From a bacterium (GTDB lineage Bacteria > Patescibacteriota > Minisyncoccia > Phycocordibacterales > UBA2163), in assembly GCA_018648925.1 (NCBI GenBank), contig JABGQE010000024.1, positions 1 to 6,909 on the forward strand: a DNA stretch of 6,909 nucleotides, given 5' to 3'. The translations under genes were made by a program, and so were the position numbers. Under the pieces are notes generated by a model. The model was not told the DNA's origin and did not search any database. It was given only the letters and a program-made list of their open reading frames with translations. Shown here in pieces: positions 1 to 5,870 of the stretch (positions within the stretch are counted from its first letter, which is position 1; every line of letters starts with the position of its first letter).

Positions 1-446
1 GGCGGTTTTTCTTTGGGTTTGCGGCGATTGTGGTGGGGAGTATAGTAATCGCCTTTATTGCCGTTTATTTCAGCCCAGAATCGCGCTTTGAGCGCGAGGT
101 AGCAGGTTTACAAGAACAATACGCTAATGATATTTATGGCGGAGATACTCCAGAGGAGACGTTAGAACTTTTTATACAAGCGCTTGAGAGTGGAGATGTT
201 GAATTAGCGAGTAAGTACGTTATTATTGAAAAACAACAATTACTTCTTGATGAACTAAAAATTAGTAAAGAGAAAGGGTTCTTAGATGATTATATAAATA
301 TTCTTATTGATAGTGTTGGGAATAAATCTCATAATCAAGATTTAAATTCATATGAATTCAGGTCAGAATATAATGGAGAAAATATATTTGTTGCAAGAAT
401 TATCTTAAATACATTAACAGATAAATGGAAAATAAGCGAAATATAA
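1..446 (+). CDS. Membrane-anchored NTF2-like small protein, 5' end outside window
   Basis: The reading frame is open to the left edge, so the true start lies upstream. The GTG at 30 is internal to a hydrophobic stretch and is a poor start. About 147 residues are visible. They begin with an uninterrupted hydrophobic segment of about 22 residues (codons at 6-71, rich in Phe, Ile, Val and Ala), consistent with an N-terminal membrane anchor or uncleaved signal. A soluble domain follows, with the pattern Thr-Pro-Glu-Glu-Thr, then a helix, then Ser-Gly-Asp-Val-Glu-Leu-Ala (about nucleotides 147-210). That is the usual opening of DUF4878/NTF2-like lipoprotein-type domains, and the C-terminal strand ending in Trp-Lys-Ile fits such a fold. 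No catalytic residue can be assigned and the fold assignment is inference. The last 22 bases overlap the next gene, so the two are probably cotranscribed and translationally coupled. It may be an accessory protein displayed at the membrane. Confidence 0.8.
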   Translation, partial: RFFFGFAAIVVGSIVIAFIAVYFSPESRFEREVAGLQEQYANDIYGGDTPEETLELFIQALESGDVELASKYVIIEKQQLLLDELKISKEKGFLDDYINILIDSVGNKSHNQDLNSYEFRSEYNGENIFVARIILNTLTDKWKISEI

Positions 447-3400
447 AATTATTAATAAATTTTATAATAATGGGAATACTTCTAGTATTCCCATTATCGT
501 CTTTTGCTTATGCTGATAAGACAACACACCCAGCACTTACAAATGAAATCGTAAAGTTTTTTAATACTAACTATCCAGATTTAGAGCTTGATGATAAAGA
601 GAAAGAGCTTGTTGTTCAGGGGAGCATAGATGAAGACGCTTTTGGTAGGTGGATGCGTCACTATTATGATCCAGTTTATGACAGAGGTATTACTGTTGGT
701 AAAAAATGGCAAAGCTCTAAAGAGTGGTCACAAGACAGTAAAGCGCAAGCTGGTATTATAGACAGCGCTTTCGCGGGCTCTCTGAAGTCATATTATGGTC
801 ATAAGGGGGATTATTCGTGGGAGAGGGCGATATATGAATATACGTGGGGTGATAGGGAATATGGATTAAATGCTCTTGGGCATATATTGCACTTTATAGA
901 AGATGCTACAGTACCTCCTCATACTAGGAATGATATACATCTTGTATATTTTGATGATGTGTTCCACGACAGAAGTCCATATGAACATTGGGCTAGTAAG
1001 TTTAATATTGAGAATATAGACGTAATTAGTGAATTAGGAAATAAAAAGCCAGTAGAGCTTGATACACTTGATGAGTATTTTGACACAGTAGCGAGCCATA
1101 CAAACAAGAACTTCTTTAGTAAAGATACTATTTTTGATGAGGAATATCGTAGTCCCATTGTTAAACTCATTGATAATAAAACCCTAAGCAATGGTGTGGA
1201 ATATACTTTTGGTTATTTTGATAATGGTGAAAGAAAATACAAAATTATATTAATTGATAAAGAATTTAATAAAACATCAGGTAAGGTCGATGAAACTTAT
1301 TTTATAGAAGACGAAGACAATTTAATCCTCGCTGACTATTGGAATATTCTTTCAAAACAAGCAGTACTTAATGGCGCAGGGGTGGTCAAATTGTTCTTTG
1401 ATGAAGTTGAAAAAGAAAGTAAAACAGAGGTTTTAAAAATGAAAAATAGAAGTTGGTTTAAAAGGATATATGATGCAACTGTAGGAAAAATATTCGGTAT
1501 ATCTAAAGGTTTGTGTGGTTCAAGTGTGAGCTATGAAGATTTACAAGGTGCAGTTGTAGGGTCACAAAAAGTAGCTGTCGTAAGTAAAGAGCTTACAGTC
1601 AAAAAAGAAGAGCCTGTAATTATTGAAATAGAGTCAGAAAAAGAAATAGAAGTAATGGAAGACATAATTTTAGTAGAAGATGAAAAAGTAAAAGAGCCGG
1701 CGACTACAACTGAAAAAACATTAATGGAGATATATGAATCTAGGCTTATTCCCGTAGACACGCCGTTCTTTGGTGGTGGAGGTGGAGGAAGTAACAATAC
1801 TTCAGATTCGACTTCAGAGGCTGTTGAGGTGAAAGCGGTGGTACCAACACTTTCATTAACTTCAACGGAATGTCAAAATACTCTCTCTGTGTCAGGGTGT
1901 CTTGTTGCTACAACCACGCTTAATTTTTCATGGAGCTCTGATTCAAACGATCTTGATTATTATCTTCTTAATCAAAACGGCGCTATTTCAACTACGACAG
2001 CAACCTCTACGATAATTACAACCTCAGATAATACAGCTTATACATTTTTAATATCTGTAAAAGATGATTCTGGGAATGTGTCAGCAACTTCAACACAAGA
2101 AATTGAAGTAATGACAAGCCCTATAGTGATCAATGAAGTCGCTTGGGCAGGTACAGCAACATCTTCTTCTGACGAATGGGTTGAGCTTTATAATAAATCA
2201 AATAAAGATATTGATTTATCACAATGGGTATTTATGGCGGAAGATGGTGTCCCTTATATACCACTCTCTAGTACTATTTCTGCTGGTGGATATTATCTTA
2301 TTGAAAGGTCAATAGATGATAATACAATAAGTGATATTCAAGCTGATTTAGCAATACCGTTTAGTGGAGTTGGTAGCGGTTCAGGACTCGGTGACTCTGG
2401 TGAACATCTGTCACTTGTATATGTTAATCAAAATGCTACAAGTACTGTAGATGAAGTACCTCTTTGTAATTTTTCTTGGTGTGGCGGTTCGAGTAATAGT
2501 AAATATACAATGGAGAGATATGATACAGATGTATCTGGTGACACTGCTACAAATTGGGGTAATTCTATTGGAGAATTTATATTAAATGGTTCAGACGCAG
2601 AAGGAGCTGCGATAAAAGGAACACCAAAAGCAAAAAATAGTATAAGTTATAAGATAGCAAATGGAACAACTCTGTCGTCTGACAAAACACTTACACAAGA
2701 AGATTCTCCATATTTAATCGATAGAAATGGATTTTCTGTGAATTCTGGAGTTAATCTAACTCTTGAAGAGGGGGTTGTTATAAAAATTGTTAATCCAAAT
2801 ACGCCATCAATTGTAATCAATGGAACTTTGAAAACGAACGGTACTTCAGCAAACCCTGTTGTTATAACAGCATTTGCTGACGATGAATATGGTGGAGATA
2901 TGAACAGTGATGCAACAGCTACCACACCCACAGCTGGTAGTTGGAAAAGTATAACAATAAATAGCTCAAGTAGTGGGTCGTCGCTCACAAATACAATTAT
3001 TCGTCATGGTGGTGTGTGGTTTGATGGTATTGGTGTAGTAAAAGCAATGGTTATCGTAGATACCGCTAATGTTGATTTTCAAAATGTGACGATTGAGCAC
3101 TCTAAAAAACATGGACTTCATTTAACATCTTCTGCAAGCACTATAACAAATTCTACATTTCAGAATAATAATACTGATTCAGATTCCGCTGGTCTTTATG
3201 TTAGTGAAGGGTCGCCTACTATTTCAAATAGCACATTTAAAGATAATAAATACGGAATGTATGCATATTATTCCCCAAATTTGTCCGCATCTTCAAATAC
3301 TTTCACTAATAATTCAATTGAAGCGGTACGCATCAGTGGCGCCATAGGGTCATTTTCTGGAAACACAGGGTCAGGTAACGGGACTAATGCTATTACAATA

Positions 3401-4111
3401 GGTAATGGCAGTAATATTACTGATACTACAAACGGTACAACCACACTTAACGCTAACGCTTTGTCATACCTTGTGCAAAATGATGCACGTATAATTGCAA
3501 GTACCACCCTTGCTTTTGGAGAAGGTGTTGTTATAAAAGGTCATAACAATGAGGCCAGTTCTCTAGGTAGGATTATAGTAAAAGACGGAGGCTCTGTTTT
3601 TAAAAGTGGTTCTTCAATAAACGATCTTATATTTACTTCAATTCATGACGATTCTGTCGGTACGGCTGTTGATTCAGACACAACCTCTTCCTCAGCTGGA
3701 GATTGGTACGGAATAGATGTAGAAAATGGCGGTACTTTAAATCTGAACGGCTTTACGTTGCGCTATGCCGGAGCTGTAACAACTTCATCTGGCAACGACA
3801 AAGGTGGGATTAAGTTTGACGGGGGGACAGCAACAAGTACGATTACAAACGCATTGTTTGATAACAATTATCAATTTGGCATACGTCTACAAAACAGTAC
3901 AAAGCTAACAGTCAGCGACACGACATTTAAAAACCATACAGAGCAAAAGGTTGCACCCGCAACCGCGGTTTGGCTTACTGATTCCAGTATTGAACTTCAG
4001 GATATTATATTTGAGAGCAATGATTTGGATATCCATTCATTCAGCGCTTCTACTGTAAGCTGTCTGAATTGTGGCACGCCGACCACAGACCCAGCAGGGC
4101 TTTTGCCATAA
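425..4111 (+). CDS. Secreted multidomain protein: Zn-phospholipase C/P1 nuclease-like + lamin-tail + beta-helix
   Basis: This is an exported protein of 1228 residues. Residues 1-30 form a signal peptide: a charged start with Lys4, Arg5 and Lys8, a hydrophobic core at 9-24, and likely cleavage after Ala-Tyr-Ala at 30. Residues 31 to about 330 resemble the zinc-dependent phospholipase C / S1-P1 nuclease fold. Possible metal ligands are His35, Asp71 in Gly-Ser-Ile-Asp-Glu-Asp, His79, His156-x3-Asp160-x5-His166, and Glu187 in Ser-Pro-Tyr-Glu-His-Trp. About 100 residues (200-300) appear inserted before the closing helix at 303-328. Residues 386-445 are an acidic/basic linker, and 450-455 are six glycines. 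About 472-563 form an Ig/FN3-like segment with a Cys483/Cys492 pair. About 566-738 form a lamin-tail domain (Ile-Asn-Glu-Val-Ala-Trp through Gly-Thr-Pro-Lys-Ala-Lys-Asn). About 745-1210 form a right-handed beta-helix with two copies of the Gly-Val-Val-Ile-Lys module. No sortase motif or C-terminal membrane anchor is seen. The ATG at 425 was chosen because it supplies the charged signal-peptide start. It has no Shine-Dalgarno site and lies inside the previous gene. Substrate and activity are unproven; a wall- or cell-surface-acting hydrolase or adhesin is an inference. Confidence 0.9.
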   Translation: MENKRNIKLLINFIIMGILLVFPLSSFAYADKTTHPALTNEIVKFFNTNYPDLELDDKEKELVVQGSIDEDAFGRWMRHYYDPVYDRGITVGKKWQSSKEWSQDSKAQAGIIDSAFAGSLKSYYGHKGDYSWERAIYEYTWGDREYGLNALGHILHFIEDATVPPHTRNDIHLVYFDDVFHDRSPYEHWASKFNIENIDVISELGNKKPVELDTLDEYFDTVASHTNKNFFSKDTIFDEEYRSPIVKLIDNKTLSNGVEYTFGYFDNGERKYKIILIDKEFNKTSGKVDETYFIEDEDNLILADYWNILSKQAVLNGAGVVKLFFDEVEKESKTEVLKMKNRSWFKRIYDATVGKIFGISKGLCGSSVSYEDLQGAVVGSQKVAVVSKELTVKKEEPVIIEIESEKEIEVMEDIILVEDEKVKEPATTTEKTLMEIYESRLIPVDTPFFGGGGGGSNNTSDSTSEAVEVKAVVPTLSLTSTECQNTLSVSGCLVATTTLNFSWSSDSNDLDYYLLNQNGAISTTTATSTIITTSDNTAYTFLISVKDDSGNVSATSTQEIEVMTSPIVINEVAWAGTATSSSDEWVELYNKSNKDIDLSQWVFMAEDGVPYIPLSSTISAGGYYLIERSIDDNTISDIQADLAIPFSGVGSGSGLGDSGEHLSLVYVNQNATSTVDEVPLCNFSWCGGSSNSKYTMERYDTDVSGDTATNWGNSIGEFILNGSDAEGAAIKGTPKAKNSISYKIANGTTLSSDKTLTQEDSPYLIDRNGFSVNSGVNLTLEEGVVIKIVNPNTPSIVINGTLKTNGTSANPVVITAFADDEYGGDMNSDATATTPTAGSWKSITINSSSSGSSLTNTIIRHGGVWFDGIGVVKAMVIVDTANVDFQNVTIEHSKKHGLHLTSSASTITNSTFQNNNTDSDSAGLYVSEGSPTISNSTFKDNKYGMYAYYSPNLSASSNTFTNNSIEAVRISGAIGSFSGNTGSGNGTNAITIGNGSNITDTTNGTTTLNANALSYLVQNDARIIASTTLAFGEGVVIKGHNNEASSLGRIIVKDGGSVFKSGSSINDLIFTSIHDDSVGTAVDSDTTSSSAGDWYGIDVENGGTLNLNGFTLRYAGAVTTSSGNDKGGIKFDGGTATSTITNALFDNNYQFGIRLQNSTKLTVSDTTFKNHTEQKVAPATAVWLTDSSIELQDIIFESNDLDIHSFSASTVSCLNCGTPTTDPAGLLP
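467..497 (+). repeat. Perfect 14-bp inverted repeat inside the signal-peptide coding region
   Basis: The arm at 467-480 (ATAATGGGAATACT) is the exact reverse complement of 484-497, with a 3-base spacer (TCT). It covers codons 15-25 of the exported protein, including the alternative ATG at 470. In mRNA it would form a tight stem just inside the gene, 42 bases after the start codon. It lies within coding sequence and has no T run, so it is not an ordinary terminator. Confidence 0.85.
1772..1789 (+). repeat. Six-glycine coding tract in interdomain linker
   Basis: Six consecutive GGN codons encode Gly450-Gly455 right after Thr-Pro-Phe-Phe and before a Ser/Asn/Thr-rich stretch. The tract separates the phospholipase-like part from the Ig-like, lamin-tail and beta-helix part of the same protein. 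I recall this Phe-Gly-rich linker from other secreted proteins of Parcubacteria; no search was run. It probably acts as a flexible hinge or a processing/recognition element, and neither role is shown by the sequence. Confidence 0.7.
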
Positions 4112-4127
4112 ATTTTATTCAATAAAA

Positions 4128-4179
4128 AAACCGCATATCCAACATAGCTAAGTTAATATAGCTAGCTGGATATGGGTTT
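4128..4179. terminator. Bidirectional rho-independent terminator between convergent genes
   Basis: The arms pair AAACC and CATATCC (4128-4140, with one bulged G) with GGATATGGGTTT (4168-4179). After a small internal loop, TAGCTA at 4145-4150 pairs with TAGCTA at 4159-4164 around an 8-base loop. On the minus strand the stem runs straight into a seven-T tract (complement of 4124-4130), a good terminator for the gene ending at 4224. On the plus strand the tail is only T-rich (TTTCTCTTCCT), a weaker terminator for the gene ending at 4111. Confidence 0.75.
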
Positions 4180-4223
4180 CTCTTCCTACTTAATATAGCG
4201 GATAGAGCGCGTGACCCTTGTCT

Positions 4224-4631
4224 TTAGGTTTCTAAAGCGGAAGTGTCTTGATATATTTCTCTATAAATCTTAATAAAGATCTTGATATGGGGGTATTTTT
4301 TGAAATATTCCCCACATCCTTTCGTTGTGTTTCTAATACTCCACAGGCATGCGTTACGGATGTCACTGTTTGTAAAAACTGATTCTTTCAAATCGATTTC
4401 TATATGAACATGCAATGAGGAAGGCTGACAAGAGGTTTTTTCAGAATCTTCTTTGATTTCTGCGGTCTCTATTTTCAAAACTTCAGTATTAGTCTTTTCA
4501 GTAGCTTCTTCAGCGACTATGCTCATAAGCATTTTCATATTAGTATCTGAATCAATTGTTAGTGTATTACATTCTTCCAAATAATCCATAAGTCTGAGTT
4601 TTTCTTCATCTCTTTTCTCATTATCTTCCAT
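4224..4631 (-). CDS. Unrecognised 135-aa acidic protein, divergent from the 205-aa gene
   Basis: I do not recognise this protein. The ATG at 4629-4631 was preferred over an upstream TTG because GGAGGAG sits 7 bases before it. There is no signal peptide or membrane segment, so it is probably cytoplasmic. Residues 1-68 are highly charged and rich in Glu, Lys and Thr, with likely helices at 6-20 and 31-42 and a low-complexity part at 41-65. Residues 72-135 look like a compact domain: an alternating strand His-Val-His-Ile-Glu-Ile-Asp (74-80), a helix at about 88-112 with Cys95 and Cys106, then a strand Ile-Lys-Ile-Phe-Ile-Lys-Ile-Tyr (116-123). This strand-helix-strand layout loosely resembles each half of the 205-aa protein encoded divergently, which suggests a paired or related function (inference). 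The TAA stop lies 45 bases from the shared hairpin at 4128-4179. A promoter and a possible operator lie just upstream. Confidence 0.75.
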   Translation of the reverse strand: MEDNEKRDEEKLRLMDYLEECNTLTIDSDTNMKMLMSIVAEEATEKTNTEVLKIETAEIKEDSEKTSCQPSSLHVHIEIDLKESVFTNSDIRNACLWSIRNTTKGCGEYFKKYPHIKIFIKIYREIYQDTSALET

Positions 4632-4640
4632 ACTTATACT

Positions 4641-4645
4641 CCTCC
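4641..4645 (-). promoter_or_regulatory. Shine-Dalgarno site of the 135-aa gene
   Basis: GGAGG, extended to GGAGGAG on the minus strand, ends 7-9 bases before the ATG at 4629-4631. It sets the start at that ATG, not at the in-frame TTG 27 bases further upstream, which would place the ribosome binding site inside the gene. Confidence 0.85.
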
Positions 4646-4683
4646 ATATAAAGATCAAAATAGTAATTTTTTATACCATAGAA

Positions 4684-4712
4684 ACTATACATTTTTGTAT
4701 ATATTATGTCAA
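4684..4712 (-). promoter_or_regulatory. Sigma-70-type promoter for the 135-aa gene
   Basis: Read on the minus strand, TTGACA (4707-4712, a perfect consensus -35) is followed by exactly 17 bases and then TATAGT (4684-4689, five of six consensus -10 bases). Transcription would start near 4677, giving a leader of about 45 bases before the ATG. Its -35 box faces the -35 box of the plus-strand promoter, with 20 bases between them. Confidence 0.8.
4686..4701. promoter_or_regulatory. Palindrome overlapping the minus-strand promoter, candidate operator
   Basis: TATACA-TTTT-TGTATA is a perfect 6-4-6 inverted repeat. It covers most of the -10 box and part of the spacer of the minus-strand promoter. 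Its position is right for a repressor site, and a further TGTATA half-site (4754-4759) overlaps the plus-strand -10 box. The repeat is AT-only at most positions, and TATACA also occurs by chance in coding parts of the window, so an operator role is only a possibility. Confidence 0.35.
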
Positions 4713-4732
4713 TATGTAAGTGGTGTTTATGA

Positions 4733-4761
4733 TTGACAAAATGGCGAATTAGCTGTATATT
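4733..4761 (+). promoter_or_regulatory. Sigma-70-type promoter for the 205-aa gene
   Basis: TTGACA (4733-4738, perfect consensus) is followed by 17 bases and TATATT (4756-4761, five of six). A start near 4768 gives an untranslated leader of about 84 bases before the ATG at 4852. With the opposing promoter it forms a symmetric divergent control region in which TGTCAAT and ATTGACA are inverted copies of each other. Confidence 0.8.
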
Positions 4762-4840
4762 TTCGGAAGAATAATCTATATTGTAGGTGGTCATTTATAA
4801 AAAAATTCGATAATATTAACATTTCTAACTTTTTAAGATT

Positions 4841-4845
4841 GGAGG
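4841..4845 (+). promoter_or_regulatory. Shine-Dalgarno site deciding the start of the 205-aa gene
   Basis: GGAGG directly abuts an ATG at 4846, which is too close for initiation. It sits 6 bases before the next in-frame ATG at 4852. The second ATG is therefore the likely start, removing two residues from the longest frame. Confidence 0.8.
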
Positions 4846-4851
4846 ATGTAT

Positions 4852-5469
4852 ATGAAAGAGCTTAAAGAAGTGCCTGTTACTAAGTATGAATTTAGATTAA
4901 TGCTTTATACTAGCCTTGGTATAGGTCAGGTAACAACAGCAGCGGATTGTCTTAGGAAAGAAATTGATGAAATACTAGCTGGGTATTTTGGTAATAATTT
5001 TGCATATGACATTATTGATGATAAAGAGAAGTTCGAGACGATTTGTTTCAAGGTAGGATTTAATGCGCCAAGAGATAATGGAAAAGAGGTCGGGGATGAA
5101 ATAATGAGTAAGTGTGAGATAGTTATTGGCTATAGTGTTAAACCACCAATAGAAGACTGTAAAGGTGTGAGTACTCTTGTTGAAGGAGAGCAAGCAAGAA
5201 AACGTACGATCAAATTTTTCAGCGTAACATTAATCTCGATAGAGAAGGAAGATTTAGGAGCGTATCTTGCTGACCATATCCTTCCAGCTGTAGAGAAAAT
5301 CTTTAACGGGGGTGTAGGTGGAAATGTTACAGCGGTTTGTGAAGAAAAGAAATATGCGATATTTAGCATAACTCTAACGTCCTTACTTGTTGTGGCCAAT
5401 AGTATTAAGAAGGCACTTACAGTTTCGCTTAATGTCATTTCTCACTCAGAGCTTGAAGAAGTCGAATAA
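4852..5469 (+). CDS. Unrecognised 205-aa protein with two-fold internal similarity
   Basis: I do not recognise a family. There is no signal peptide. The stretch at 168-182 is hydrophobic but reads as strands, not as a membrane helix, so the protein is probably cytoplasmic. The predicted layout repeats. The first half (about 12-97) has a strand (Glu-Phe-Arg-Leu-Met-Leu-Tyr), a helix at 28-46, a strand at 60-70, a short helix at 77-86 and a strand at 88-95. The second half (about 118-199) has a strand (Ile-Lys-Phe-Phe-Ser-Val-Thr-Leu), a helix at 135-151, a strand at 166-176, a short helix at 179-187 and a strand at 189-197. Glycine/asparagine-rich turns follow the main helix in both halves (44-49 and 153-158). 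A tail rich in Glu ends the protein. No catalytic motif is evident. Strong promoter, ribosome binding site and terminator signals suggest a monocistronic, well-expressed gene. A small-molecule-binding or scaffolding role would be a guess. Confidence 0.8.
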   Translation: MKELKEVPVTKYEFRLMLYTSLGIGQVTTAADCLRKEIDEILAGYFGNNFAYDIIDDKEKFETICFKVGFNAPRDNGKEVGDEIMSKCEIVIGYSVKPPIEDCKGVSTLVEGEQARKRTIKFFSVTLISIEKEDLGAYLADHILPAVEKIFNGGVGGNVTAVCEEKKYAIFSITLTSLLVVANSIKKALTVSLNVISHSELEEVE

Positions 5470-5495
5470 AGAAGTAGGTACAGGATTTAATGTTG

Positions 5496-5524
5496 AAAGG
5501 CCACCAATAGGGGTGGTCTTTTTA
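5496..5524 (+). terminator. Rho-independent terminator after the 205-aa gene
   Basis: AAAGGCCACC (5496-5505) pairs with GGTGGTCTTT (5512-5521) around a six-base loop, with one G-T wobble, and T residues continue to 5523. It begins 26 bases after the stop codon, so the 205-aa gene is probably transcribed alone. Confidence 0.85.
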
Positions 5525-5549
5525 GACCCTAAGGTTATACACATAAGGC

Positions 5550-5578
5550 TTGTGTTACTTATATTTATGTGGTATTCT
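5550..5578 (+). promoter_or_regulatory. Weak candidate promoter for the 58-codon ORF
   Basis: TTGTGT (5550-5555), a 17-base spacer and TATTCT (5573-5578) lie between the terminator and the small ORF. They match the consensus only partly (three and four of six bases). A 7-bp inverted repeat, CACATAA (5540-5546) and TTATGTG (5565-5571), overlaps the element. Because the preceding terminator is strong, the small ORF should need its own promoter, and this is the best candidate I see. Confidence 0.3.
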
Positions 5579-5636
5579 TTTAGGTGGAAAGTAGCAATCT
5601 ATTAGTATTTTTTCTTATTTCTATTAATTTTATTTT

Positions 5637-5642
5637 GGGAGG
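5637..5642 (+). promoter_or_regulatory. Shine-Dalgarno site before a GTG start, with a start-stop codon pair between
   Basis: GGGAGG lies 8 bases before the GTG at 5651. The spacer contains ATG-TAA (5644-5649), a start codon followed at once by a stop. Its ATG is only one base from the ribosome binding site, so it is probably not used. The GTG opens a 58-codon frame. Confidence 0.6.
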
Positions 5643-5650
5643 TATGTAAG

Positions 5651-5827
5651 GTGGTAAAAGAACCAATCAAAACAAAAGAAGAAAAAGACAATACCAGCAG
5701 TTTCGGTACAATGGTTAACAGGGGTGTTCCTGAGGATTCAGTCGGAGTAAATATAGTAGCCAAAAAAGGGAATACAGAAATTGCAAAAAATTCTGGAAAA
5801 AGAATTCAGGAGCAAGTTTTGCAATAA
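5651..5827 (+). CDS. Small 58-aa basic protein, GTG start, unrecognised
   Basis: This short frame is supported by a strong, well-placed ribosome binding site, a following stem-loop, and codons that read through without interruption. The protein is lysine-rich and soluble, with no signal or membrane segment. Residues 1-17 are charged and probably disordered. Residues 24-30 read Arg-Gly-Val-Pro-Glu-Asp-Ser, and 40-55 (Gly-Asn-Thr-Glu-Ile-Ala-Lys-Asn and on) should form a basic helix. The tail vaguely recalls the Gly-x-Ile-Ala-Lys-Asn ending of DinD/BRO-type phage antirepressor proteins. If that is real this would be a remnant or a stand-alone C-terminal piece, but the match is by memory, short and weak. 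It follows the 205-aa gene by 181 bases and is separated from it by a terminator. It could also be a genuine free-standing small protein of the same cassette. Confidence 0.55.
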   Translation: MVKEPIKTKEEKDNTSSFGTMVNRGVPEDSVGVNIVAKKGNTEIAKNSGKRIQEQVLQ

Positions 5828-5870
5828 TCTCTGTAAGTACATTTTTACAAGACATATTAGGAATATATTT

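Noticed and set aside
30..32. GTG as the start of the first gene
   Set aside because: The frame stays open to the window edge, and this codon is in the middle of a hydrophobic membrane segment without a ribosome binding site. The real start is most likely upstream.
470..472. ATG at codon 16 as the start of the exported protein
   Set aside because: Starting here would remove the positively charged part of the signal peptide, and no Shine-Dalgarno site supports it. The ATG at 425 is better.
919..1191. Minus-strand open frame within the exported-protein gene
   Set aside because: It lies inside a well-supported gene with clear domains and has no ribosome binding site or recognisable protein. 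The same applies to the minus-strand frames at 1531-1797, 2647-2988 and 3268-3507.
4192..4231. A stretch resembling the D-arm of a tRNA (GCGGATAGAGCGCGTGAC), suggesting a tRNA or an attachment-site remnant
   Set aside because: No anticodon stem, no T-arm consensus and no acceptor stem can be drawn around it. At most it is a chance likeness.
4632..4851. Possible riboswitch or small RNA in the divergent intergenic region
   Set aside because: The leaders are short and AT-rich, with no strong stems other than the small promoter palindrome. The promoters explain the region.
5387..5605. Plus-strand frame overlapping the end of the 205-aa gene and the terminator
   Set aside because: It spans the terminator hairpin in another frame, has no ribosome binding site and gives an unconvincing protein.
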